From Fulvia fulva (taxonomy: Eukaryota; Ascomycota; Dothideomycetes; Mycosphaerellales; Mycosphaerellaceae): DNA of 64,000 bases. The DNA lies in contig NC_063020.1 in the NCBI RefSeq assembly GCF_020509005.1, forward strand, positions 3,596,001 through 3,660,000, in the 5' to 3' direction. Position numbers and translations under genes: made by a program. This document shows positions 46,299 through 55,873 of the stretch, one piece after another (the stretch's first letter is position 1; every line of letters begins with the position of its first letter). Below the pieces are notes generated by a model. That model made no database searches. It saw nothing but the letters and a program-made list of their open reading frames with translations, and had not been told where the DNA came from.

Positions 46299-48228
46299 TT
46301 AGTCGTCGTCTTGATTGAGTGCGCTATACTGTGTCGAGACTAAAGCTTGTGGCGGGTCCGCGTTCTTCTGCATGAGGACATATCTCTTCATCCACCACGG
46401 CACCACTTCCTTCAGCTGATACTCGATGAACCGCCTTTCAGGTACAGAGAACACTTCATCGAGCTGTTCCAGTGTCCTCATCTTGCTCTCTCTGACAAAT
46501 AACAACACCAAGACCCAGCCGACCATGTTGCCTAGTGCATAGACCAGGAAGCTGCCTTGAGTGCCCAGCATACTCAGCAATGTCGGAAAGGTCAAGGACA
46601 AGACAGCCGCGAACAGGGTCGTAACCGCTACAGCTGATGACGTGCCCAGCTCCCGGTGTGACAGTGGAAAGACCTCCGCCGAATAGGCAGCTGGTACAGG
46701 ACCCATACCCGGACTGTACAGTAAGCAGAACAGGTAGATCATCGATGTGATCATGCCAAATCTGACGGTGTCGTCTGTAATGCTGAAGCTGAGTCCTGCT
46801 ACACCCATTGAGACAGCCATCAATGGCAAGGTGAGCAGAAGCAGTGAGCGACGGCCCAGGGAGTCCATGGTCCAGATGGCAGGAATTGCCCCAAGGAAGT
46901 TGACCAGACCAAAGATTGTGCTGGCCATTTCAGCTGCATACGGTGTAAACTTCGCTTCGAGGAAGATTGTACTGCTGTAAAAGGCGACCTGGGCACATTG
47001 TCAGCAGCCGGACTCGTGGCAATGGAGCTGAGGGTGGCAGTGAACGTACAATGTTGATCCCGCAAAGCTGCTGTGTGAGCATAGTGCTGTAAGCTGCGAT
47101 TGTGGCTCGCCTGACCCTCGGCATCGTGAACAGTTCTGCCAGCGTCCTGAGATAAGGAGACTCCTCGGATGCTGTGGGAAGCTGCTGCTGCTCCTGGTAA
47201 TACACAAGCAAATCTCGCGCAGCCTGCAATTCAGTATTGCGCAACCTACACAGCGACTGGAACGCTTTATCATACCCACCAGATTGCTTGATCCAATATG
47301 AAGGCGACTCCGGACACATGAAGATCAACGCCAGCAACGGTATCGTCGGTAAAGCCGGCGCAAGGAGCATCAACCTCCACCTCAGGGATTCCGACACCCC
47401 TGGCGCATTGTCCACAAGCATATTCGTCAGAAACCCGAGGAAGATCCCAAACGCCGTAAACATCTGCCACGCCACTCCCAATCCACCCCGAATCGCAGCA
47501 GGCGCACACTCAGCTGCGAAGATATTGAGCGTACTATTCACGACCCCCAACCCAATCCCCAAAGCCAACCGACACCCCAACAACACCACCCAATCCCCCG
47601 CTCCCGAACTCGCCCCATTAAACACCAACGAAACCACCGCGCCAGCAAACACCGCGCCCCGCCTCCCCAATTTCTGATTCAAAGGCGCAACAAGCCACGA
47701 CCCAAGAAGTGCATTACTTAGGTAAATCCCACTGTTGATGATTCCAACAACAAGCCTATCCCTCGCACTCTCCGAGCCCACACGCAGCGCCTCCGGCCAG
47801 TAGAGGTTCGCACCGTTGATCCCCGTCTGCACCCATCCTTGGCCAATTGCGCCGAGGGCTGTGGCGGTGATGCAGAGGTAGAGGAGGAAGGGTTGGGACC
47901 ATTTTGAAGTGGGTTCGGTTTTGAGGGCGGTGAGGTTGGGGGGTGTGAGTGGAAGTGCGAGATTACCGTTTCTGGGCCGGCCAGAGTGGAGGAGATGGTG
48001 GGCTTGAGTGAGGACGTCGAGTTTGTTTTCCAGGTTGTGTTGAGATGCGAACGTCCTGATCTCGTGTGGAAGGGAGGAGCCTGGTTGCGAGGACGCGTTG
48101 TCTTCGTCTGACGCTGGGAGCGCGTCGTGTTCGTCGGAAGCGTTGTTTGAAGCCATTTCGACGAGCTCGTGGTGGTCTGCTACGTCGCGGTTATGTACGC
48201 CGGCTTCATTGTCAGTTGATACCTTCAT
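46299..48228 (-). CDS. MFS sugar/inositol-type transporter
   Basis: Predicted 12-span sugar or polyol importer of the sugar-porter family. Two exons (48228-47050, 46988-46299) with a 61-base intron give 622 residues, longer than the usual 500-550 because of a hydrophilic N-terminus of about 130 residues. Family signatures are present: QKLGRRG after helix 2, PESPSYW before the central loop (PESPRWL in most relatives), QQLCGIN at the exon junction, DSLGRRS, and YSAEVFPLSHRELG. The region GQGWVQTGINGANLYWP corresponds to the GWDQTGxNGAN signature of an inositol/quinate-like fungal clade, but with Val in place of the Asp. ATG at 48228 is the first in frame after stop-rich sequence, with upstream ATGs also possible to 48369. 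Confidence 0.9.
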
Positions 48229-48417
48229 GCTGACGTGGGTGATGCATCGTGGTTGCTTCCATGATCGTGCTGACAGCCGGAGCTCGTTGATTGTGAGGTG
48301 CCACAAATGGCGGAAGGAGCGAGGCGATCCAGCCAAGAGGCGATCCCGGTCATCAATATTTGGCCGCAAATTGATGCGGCATTGATGCTACACAACATGC
48401 TTCATCATGTGGTAGGA

Positions 48418-50097
48418 TCATTCCTTGCCGTGCAGCGATGAGGCTTCTGAAGGTTGTGGTCGTTCGACCTTCAACACTGGGTGGTGTTGACGGTCTGAAT
48501 CTACTTCGTGGGCTCTTGCTGACTGTGCGATCTCTTCAGTCCCATGCCAACACGACAGCTTCATCGCCATTTTGCGGACTTCACGACCCATAGCCTTGAG
48601 GTGGGAAGGTCGTGTTTGTTCAGCCGTATCTGGTAGGATCCGAGAGGTGTCCTCATCTTGAAGGGTTGTGGCGCTTTCTGGGTGCTGTCCATCGATGGAG
48701 CTGACTGGCCTGCTTGTGGACGGGGGAGCCAGGTGACGATTGCCTTCGTCTCGTGGCAGTTGGTCGCCTAGCACCAGTTGAGCCACTCTAGCAGTCTGAT
48801 CGTTGGTATGCGGGGGATCCTCTACTGTTCCCAGGTCATGCTCGGACCCAAGGACCGAGGACACAGCCTCTGCGGTGGCTTGCTTCACGACAGACAACTT
48901 CTTACGATCCACCCGATCCAGGAGCGTGTCCATGAAACGAATGATGAGCTGCTCCTTGGTGGTATACCTCCCCAGAAGCTCGACTCTCTTGAGCCCCAAA
49001 TGATCCTGCTTCGGATCCTCTCGGAAGATCTTGAAGGCGTCAGCGGTTCTGCCTATGTGCTCCTTGTCGGCATCTCTATCAAAGTAAAGGCGCAGGTCAA
49101 GATATGCTCGGTCTGAAGTTTTCCCTCGATCCCCTTCAACTGGGGTGATATTGCCCGTTGCTCGTTGTGCTCCGATAGGTGACAGGTAGACCTCGCCATA
49201 TGTGTCTCGATCCTCTCGTGGCGACAGGGCTGGTATCTGATCCTTTGGGAAATTTGGGCCCTGCATGATCTTGCCACGTAGTTGAGAGATCGTGAAAGAC
49301 CTTTTGAGCTTGGAAAGTTCTTCCAGTGCCCAGATTAGTGAGGAGGTGAAAGAGGTGTCGCCGCCCTTTGGTGTGACCTGATTGTCGGAGCAGGCGCCAA
49401 GAATGTCGTAGTGACTTGAGGGAGTAGCTGAACGGACAAGAGGACGGCACAATCGGCCAGCGTGATAGCAATCGAAGACCAGCAGTACATCTGCATCTGT
49501 CACACCACGAATTGCCGACTCTACTTCTGACCACACGATGCTCTCTCTGCTGCTTTCTGGGTCGCCCGGCCGTAGGCGTCTGGTAGCAGGTCAGCATCAC
49601 GTACATGAAGATAATGATAAGTGAGAACATACCCATCCAGGACAAGATCGCCATCCTTCACACCTACGCCTCCGTTGCCATGGCCCGCGTAGTATATGAT
49701 CAAGAGCGAGCGCTTCTTGTCATGCTTCTCCACAAACGAGGCCAGGTTGGATAACATCTTCTGCTGCGGCTTCCCAGCCGGGAGTATCGTGCGTTCAACT
49801 TCGAAGCCGTAGTCCTTGCGAAAGGTGGTCTCGAGCTTGTCGACCTGCGGTACAGTCAGTAAGAGCGATCGTGGTCGAAGCCAGCGACTGACGTACCTCT
49901 CTGGTAACTTCCAGGTCATCAATGTTAGGATGCCACGACATCAGAAGTACTGATGTTTGTTCATGGGGTATACCTCTGCTCGGATGCTGCATGCGATCCT
50001 CCCAGATCATGCGCAGTTGTTCCTGCGTCGACTGGTCCAGATTGTTCTCGTTGGCCACGCCAGTCACACCCGGCGAGGCTGTTGGGCTGACCATCAT
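48418..50097 (-). CDS. Caspase-like (peptidase C14, p20-type) protein
   Basis: Predicted cysteine protease of the caspase/metacaspase fold. Three exons (50097-49897, 49844-49633, 49552-48418) join in frame into 515 residues; the second intron ends at the CAGAAAG acceptor, the only one that keeps the frame. The p20-like fold starts near 48 (TSVLLMSWHP) and reads LLIIYYAGHG (His122) and VLLVFDCYHAG (Cys166), the catalytic dyad, followed by LGACSDNQ and SFTSSLIWALEEL. The usual DCCHSG is here DCYHAG. The C-terminal about 150 residues are low-complexity with no known domain. It lies immediately downstream of the DUF6594-type membrane protein on the same strand (555 bases apart). Fungal proteins of this sort are found near cell-death modules; substrate and activity are unknown. 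Confidence 0.88.
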
Positions 50098-50652
50098 TGA
50101 TCTTGATATTGGGCAGCCAACGGCGTTCCTTGTAAGCCAGTTAGATGGTATAGATACACAGGTGTGAGGTTCCGTTGGACGGGGCGTATGCGGTGATGCC
50201 GCAAATGAGGATGAGGTGCCACAATGGAGTCTTTAAACTTTCCACCATAGGTTGCAGGGCGATTCTCTTGTGCAGAGGCCGCCTGCCGCCCGCCGCCCTT
50301 CAAGGCATCGTGAAGCATAGCCGCCAGGCACTGCCATCTTAGCCAAGCGGGCGCCAAGTTGAAACTAAAGGCGCACACGTTTCATACAGTTGTTGAGCAT
50401 GTGTCTGTTGGTTAGATCCTTCCAGCCTCAAAAGAACCAAACTTGTGTTGTAAGCAAGAGCATGTGCAGCTCCTAGGCCCCACACCACGCCAGAAATAGA
50501 AGCATGTCCGTGAAAAGAGCTGCTGCAATGTGCTCCTGGCTGTGCGACAACGGGTGCTGAAGCGAGTGTAGGCTAGCTATCGTTTGCCGATTGCTTCCAT
50601 CACTGCATCGTCTGTGAACATAGACATTGACGATGTTTCGAGCAGTGTCTGA
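50098..50652. other. Intergenic region between the caspase-like and DUF6594-type genes
   Basis: 555 bases that should contain the caspase-like gene's promoter and the 3' flank of its neighbour. No shared motif or repeat was seen. Confidence 0.5.
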
Positions 50653-52077
50653 CTACGAAGCGCTGCCATTTCCAACATTACCAAGAAAGACCACTAGTAC
50701 GGCACAGTATCTGCACAAGAGTCAGCAGTCAATACAGCATCGTGTGGCTTTTCACGTACGCTGCAGCGGCTCCAAGTATTTCATGTCTCCTTGCCCTGGT
50801 GAAAAACGACATCACAGCCGAGAACACCAGGGTGAAGATGAGCAAAACCCCGATACATATCGCGTTCTCATTGCCAGTCATTGCTCCGTTGCTTCGTTCC
50901 ACAAGATGGTAGAGAAAGTAAATAGGCACAATCAACATAAACAAGATCATGAGTGTAATGATGGAGGAGGCACAAAGATTGATGCGGTTTTTGTCAAAGT
51001 AGATGTGGTTTTCATCGTCAGATTTGCGCAGTGATGTCTGCGGCAATGTCAGCTGTAAGCATTGTGATGGAATGTATGTCCGTACCTCCGAACGGAAGAT
51101 GTTCTGCCATCAGGTCAGTAGTTGGTCGACGCATCTGTGCTGGCACCTCATGTTACTCACCGCAAGCTTTGAGCGAGGAGCCGATTTCAGGCAACCTTCG
51201 ATGGCTCGATCGAGCCAGGCATGCTCTCGCCCTGGCCGGAGGTTGATGAGATCCTCCTTGTGGAGGACATAGTCAGCTTCTTCATCTGCCACTGGGGTGC
51301 TAGCCATGAACTTCAGTACGCTCGTGTGCTCGTTCGCCGTAGGTTTGTTGGCTTTCATAAGCCGCTGAGCTGCATGGACAAGTCGAGCTATGCTTGTCAG
51401 CTGTCGGAACATCTGCGTGGCATCAGAAGCGCCTACAGTACTCGCAGAACTTCTGCTCGATGTCTGTAAGCAAAGCCTTCCGCTCATCGCCCTGGCGCTC
51501 TCGACACCACAGTCTAGTGGGATTGTTATGCATCTCACTTCGGTCTAAGCTGTCCAGACGATCCTCAAGGACACGGAGCTCGTCTTGCTTCTGGAGGAGG
51601 ATCTGCGACTGCAAATATCCGAAGCGGCGATATAGCATGAAGTTCTCATCGCTGTCTGCAAAGGCTGCCAGATAAGGGTAGCCTCTCGGGAACTTCTGCA
51701 CTGGAATACATCAGTACCAGCGGTTTACGTGACAGCGCATGGTACTCACAAGATCTGACTCTCATCTCGGGTAGAGACACTTCAGATTCGTCGCTCGCTG
51801 TGTCACCCTCATCGCTGGTACTGTCTCCGTTGTTATCTGTGGCAGCAGCGGGCGACCTTGAACCAGACTCGACATCAGCGAGCTTAGTCTGTCGTCTTAA
51901 TAGACGTCGCCAGAAGCTTCGTCGTTGAGCTCGATCATTAAGCACACTTCCCTCAGTAGTCGAGTTAACGAGGGTATGTCCAGACATGGGTGTCAATGGC
52001 ATAGGGTCAGATATTGAGCGGTCTTGCGAAGCCATTGGCTTACAGTCCGCTGGCAAGGACTTCTCGCAGTCTTCCAT
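50653..52077 (-). CDS. DUF6594-type three-span membrane protein
   Basis: Six exons (52077-51750, 51700-51437, 51387-51161, 51103-51086, 51037-50760, 50710-50653) join in frame into 390 residues; the fourth is an 18-base microexon. Residues 1-110 are disordered. A helical region of the DUF6594 type begins near 113 with FPRGYPYLAAF, then FMLYRRFGYLQSQILLQKQDELR; later comes LHKEDLINLRPGREHAWLD. Three membrane helices follow at about 303-324, 338-358 and 366-383, so the protein ends in a membrane hairpin plus one helix. Function of the family is unknown. Its co-directional caspase-like neighbour makes a protease-activated membrane role worth testing, but this is inference. ATG at 52077 is preferred over the upstream-open frame to 52257. 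Confidence 0.87.
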
Positions 52078-52265
52078 GATGCAGCGGATAGAGTTGTTGC
52101 TCACACAAGGACATACAATGGAAGAGAAGATGTAGGTATCTCTCACGATACGACAGCATCGCGACAGCGGTATTATGCAGGATCTGTCCCGGCGGCACAC
52201 CACGCCCGAATGCCTTGACGGAGCTGCATTGCAGCTCAGCTGTCGGTTGTGCGACACAATCGGTT

Positions 52266-52578
52266 TTAAGTCGCCTTTCTCACTTTACTTCCTGGTACCC
52301 AGGCTACTTGTAACGGGTCGCCAAGCTCCATCCACAACTTGTTGGCATTGTCTCGTAGCTGGTATTCCATGGCACCATTCGCAGTCATGCGCACCCTCTC
52401 GACAGTCATCAAGCATTCTCGTGCCCCTCTTCTCGGTGTGAAGTAGACCTTCTGGCCCTCCATGAACTGTGACTAGTACGAATCAGCGAGATCGGCGAGG
52501 CCGCCCACTAACCAACACTTGCCCTGGGTATCGCCCTTGGGATGATAGATCTGTATGCTGGCGATTGGTCTCCCTCAT
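52266..52578 (-). CDS. Small protein of unknown function next to the DUF6594-type gene
   Basis: Two exons, 52578-52513 and 52472-52266, with a 40-base GT-AG intron, give 90 residues in one frame. The intron is at the short end for fungi, and the ATG at 52578 is the only start that keeps the frame. The C-terminal 65 residues (KVYFTPRRGARECLM to VAWVPGSKVRK) look like a small beta-rich domain, with alternating hydrophobic positions. No family recognised. It is co-directional with the DUF6594-type and caspase-like genes, 188 bases upstream of the former. It may instead be part of a larger gene or spurious. Confidence 0.4.
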
Positions 52579-53542
52579 CCTGCTGCTATGTTAGCTCAGG
52601 GCCCAACTTGATTCGAAGACGCACAGCTGCCTCAGGCCGTGTCTCATCGTCAGACATGGTCAGATCGCCCCTTTGATGTCTAAGAGGCAGGGATTTCTGG
52701 GGCTGTGTACGTAGGTTATCTTTCCAGAAGCGCCTGGCCAATGTGTGTTCTCTATTGAACTTCGCCCCAGGTGTGTGGGCGGTATTTATGCCTTAGGAAA
52801 GTGCCCCAGGCAAGAGTGCCCCACTGTACAGGCCATACATGACCGGTGAGCTGTTTGAATAAGTACAATGCTTCGTAGGGATGACGAAAAATGGAGTTGC
52901 TGCAGCCATATTGGGGCAAAAAAAGACGCTCTCCAATGAACCTCCCCACACCACTTCCTCGAGCATAGCTGCGGCTGAGGGGAGGCACGGCGCGCTGCAA
53001 TGTTGCTCGCCTGAATGGCATAGCTTCAAATGGGGAACAAATTGGCGACTTGACGCAATTTCAGGCGCATCCGTGATGACATGCAGGAAGCTCTGCGTCT
53101 TGCATCTGCGAACCTCAAATCCCGTGGGCTGTGCAAATGCAGCTTCATAGACTCCAGCTACCATCTCGGCCGAGAGCGGAGTCATGCAATCGATGCCTCA
53201 GCCCCGAGGCCGCATGAGATATGCCACAGATAAGAAAGCCACCGGACTCATGTGCTGGTGTTTGTGAGGACATTCACCTGAGAAGCATGTCGCCGCTTGT
53301 AGCCTCAACCGTGTCGTGCCCCCAAAGGATATTCGCTTCTTAGTGCACCGTTGAGTATCTTGCTCCGTAGCTCTTTGCTCGTCCTTTCACATTCTTGTCC
53401 TTGCTCGATGTGTCCGGCGCGCGTGTCTGTGCATAGTGGGCGAGTTGTCATCGACGTGAATGACCATATGGTAGCCTGTAATTGAGCAGCACACTTTCGG
53501 AACAGTGCCGTCGTGAGACATTGTGTGAGACTATGTGAGTGA
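52579..53542. other. Intergenic region, no gene seen
   Basis: An open frame on the minus strand (52793-53185, 130 codons) has no domain and no visible intron structure; it may be non-coding. The right part includes the SUA5 upstream region. Confidence 0.5.
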
Positions 53543-55171
53543 ATGGTCGAGCGCTCCCTCCGAGGGGATGATGTGATCAGAAGCAAGGGTCGCGACTCGC
53601 GAGGGAGATTGAGTTTCAGCCATCGAAACTCTCGCGTCATTTTCGTGTCGCTGACTCCCAAATTTCTTGCGCTCGAGATCCATCAACATCACGTTCACTC
53701 AGATTATCACATGCTTCGCACTCTGCAGCACTATCACAGTATAGTATACAAGCGCTTGGCCACATCACACCACACATCAAAAGCCGCTGCAACTCGGCAC
53801 AAGTCTTACATGACCGTAGCGATGGAGACGAGAATACTGCCCGTCGATGCGGCCAAGATCGGCAAAGTATCTGCAGTACCAGTCGCTGAGGATGTCCTAG
53901 ACGAGCTCCAAATTGAGCTCGATCTATCATCTGTTGATGCCCGGTATCTCCAAGAAGCAGCAGAGAAGCTCAGATCATCTGAAGTGCCTGTAGCATTTCC
54001 TACCGAGACAGTGTATGGCCTCGGAGCAGATGCCACAAGAAGTGCTGCAGTGAAAGGCATCTACAAGGCTAAGCAAAGACCCTCTGATAATCCGTTGATC
54101 GTTCACTTTGCATCGTTAAGACAGTTGAGGTCGTTGCTCACAAGTGGCAAGGAGTCCCAACAGAATGGCTCTCTTACAAACGGCACTACCCACGATCCAA
54201 TACCCGATATATACAGATCACTGATCTCGAGATTCTGGCCAGGCCCTCTCACCATTATCTTGCCGAATCCAGACAACTCGCCTTTGGCTCCTGAGGTCAC
54301 AGCAGGTCTGAAGACGTTTGGAGCACGAATGCCAAGTCACATCCTCGCGGCAGCATTAATACAACTCGCGGGTGTACCTGTGGCGGCACCCTCTGCAAAT
54401 GCCTCAACAAAGCCATCTCCGACCGCCGCGGAGCACGTCGCGTATGACCTCGATGGCAGAATTGAAACGATCCTTGATGGCGGACCATGCGATGTTGGCG
54501 TGGAAAGCACTGTTGTCGATGGCCTATCAACACCGCCCTTGATCCTCAGACCAGGAGGAATCAGCTTGGAGCAGATCCGCAGTTGTCCTGGCTGGGAAGC
54601 GACAGAGATTGGTTACAAGAACATCGCCGAGATTGGCAGTCAACCACGAGCACCAGGCATGAAATATCGCCACTACTCGCCCAAGGCGACAGTCATCTTG
54701 TTCGAGTCTGGAAAGGACACTCCAGCCCCCGAAGACCTGAGACAGCATCTTGGAAGCAACGCAAAGATCGGTATCGTGCAGACCAGGTCCTGGATCGTCG
54801 ACACATCTGATGCGAAAATCATCCAACGAAAGCCCGATGCTAAATCACCTAGTAACGGTCACGCCAATGGTGTACATTATACCCCTGGTTTCGCTGGTGT
54901 ACTGAAGAGCCTACAAAACACCAGAAAGACCCGATCTGCAATACAAAAGCATGATTATCCAGCAGTGGATGGCAAAGCACAAATACTGTGCATTGACCTC
55001 GGCTCTGACACTGCCGACATAGCACGAGGCATATTCTCAGCTCTCCGCGACCTGGACAGGGAGAACGTTGACGCCATCTTCGTTGAAGGCATTGATGACA
55101 GCGAGGGCGATACTGCTGCAGCTATTATGAACCGATTGCGGAAAGCGGCGGAGGTCAGAGTCGAAGGTTGA
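53543..55171 (+). CDS. SUA5: Threonylcarbamoyl-AMP synthase Sua5 (tRNA t6A biosynthesis)
   Basis: Makes threonylcarbamoyl-AMP from threonine, bicarbonate and ATP, the first step of N6-threonylcarbamoyladenosine at position 37 of ANN-reading tRNAs. Single exon; the frame is open from 53543 (542 codons). Likely starts are the ATG at 53711 (486 residues, with a basic, presequence-like head) or at 53810 (453 residues, beginning MTVAMETRI). Two starts would fit the dual mitochondrial and cytosolic supply known for yeast Sua5. The YrdC domain shows FPTETVYGLGADA, KAKQRPSDNPLIVHF, the loop FWPGPLTIILP, APSANAS and VGVESTVVDG. A Sua5 C-terminal domain follows (HYSPKATVIL to GDTAAAIMNRLRKAA). A longer insertion rich in Asn and Gly lies between them. 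The SxN-type nucleotide-binding residues are present. Confidence 0.93.
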   Translation: MVERSLRGDDVIRSKGRDSRGRLSFSHRNSRVIFVSLTPKFLALEIHQHHVHSDYHMLRTLQHYHSIVYKRLATSHHTSKAAATRHKSYMTVAMETRILPVDAAKIGKVSAVPVAEDVLDELQIELDLSSVDARYLQEAAEKLRSSEVPVAFPTETVYGLGADATRSAAVKGIYKAKQRPSDNPLIVHFASLRQLRSLLTSGKESQQNGSLTNGTTHDPIPDIYRSLISRFWPGPLTIILPNPDNSPLAPEVTAGLKTFGARMPSHILAAALIQLAGVPVAAPSANASTKPSPTAAEHVAYDLDGRIETILDGGPCDVGVESTVVDGLSTPPLILRPGGISLEQIRSCPGWEATEIGYKNIAEIGSQPRAPGMKYRHYSPKATVILFESGKDTPAPEDLRQHLGSNAKIGIVQTRSWIVDTSDAKIIQRKPDAKSPSNGHANGVHYTPGFAGVLKSLQNTRKTRSAIQKHDYPAVDGKAQILCIDLGSDTADIARGIFSALRDLDRENVDAIFVEGIDDSEGDTAAAIMNRLRKAAEVRVEG

Positions 55172-55351
55172 AAGGCTGATGGGGAGCGCACGAACACTTG
55201 ATACGAGACGATTGCAGCAGAGGCTGGAACGATCTGTACTTGGACACGGGAGCCAAAACACTTTTGATTGCGTTACCGAAGCTATTCCAAAAGGACCAAA
55301 CTCATCATCCCTTGGAAGCCTCCTAACCCCAACCACATCCTGATCCCATCT

Positions 55352-55873
55352 CTAGGCGTAAAAAGCCTGCGTCTCAGCAAAATCATTATCAATCTTGGCC
55401 AAAACCGCCTGTCCATCAGCCTGCGCACTCTCCGGCGCCTTTGCCAACAACGCCTGTCCATACTCATTCGTATCCTGCCTCAACGTAGCCAGCGTCTGCT
55501 GCACCGTCCCCTTCAACCCAGCATTCGTAAACTGGGTCCTCTTATTCTCAATACTCGTCAACGTCGCATCAACATTCGGTGACAAGGTCGTGTTGATGTA
55601 GTTGATAATGGATGCAGCCTCGGAGTCGTTGACGGGAGCAGATGCATTGGCGGTGTCGGTGGCCTCGTTGATGGTGGCTTCCAGGTCGCCAGCGGCGTTC
55701 TGAACGGGGAGGGCGCCGAAGAGGCCGCCGCTGTAGCGGTCGGCGGCGGCTTTGAGGTCGAGGGTGTCTTGGTTGATGGCGCGGAGGTCGGAGTTGATGG
55801 CGGCTGCGTCGCGGCGGACCACGTAGGCGGATGCTACGGCGATGAAGTAGATGAGGTTCTTGATGGCGACCAT
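55352..55873 (-). CDS. HsbA-like hydrophobic-surface-binding / wall galactomannoprotein-type protein
   Basis: Secreted protein of the HsbA family (Aspergillus hydrophobic surface-binding protein A type). Single exon, 173 residues from the ATG at 55873. Residues 1-17 form a signal peptide (MVAIKNLIYFIAVASA). The mature part is an all-helical bundle of alternating Ala, Asn, Thr and hydrophobic residues, with NSDLRAINQDTLDLKAAADRY and, later, the repeated AKIDNDF segment. There are no cysteines. Family members coat hydrophobic surfaces or sit in the cell wall. A TATA-like element lies about 110 bases upstream. The frame stays open upstream to 56146 but the signal peptide fixes the start. Confidence 0.88.
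   Translation of the reverse strand: MVAIKNLIYFIAVASAYVVRRDAAAINSDLRAINQDTLDLKAAADRYSGGLFGALPVQNAAGDLEATINEATDTANASAPVNDSEAASIINYINTTLSPNVDATLTSIENKRTQFTNAGLKGTVQQTLATLRQDTNEYGQALLAKAPESAQADGQAVLAKIDNDFAETQAFYA

Noticed and set aside
48418..50097. Calling the caspase-like protein a metacaspase
   Set aside because: Catalytic context is YAGHG and DCYHAG rather than the YSGHG and DSCHSG of metacaspases; it is kept as caspase-like only.
50653..52077. Calling the membrane protein a gasdermin
   Set aside because: No gasdermin-like pore domain is visible; only the helical DUF6594-type region and three membrane helices are supported.
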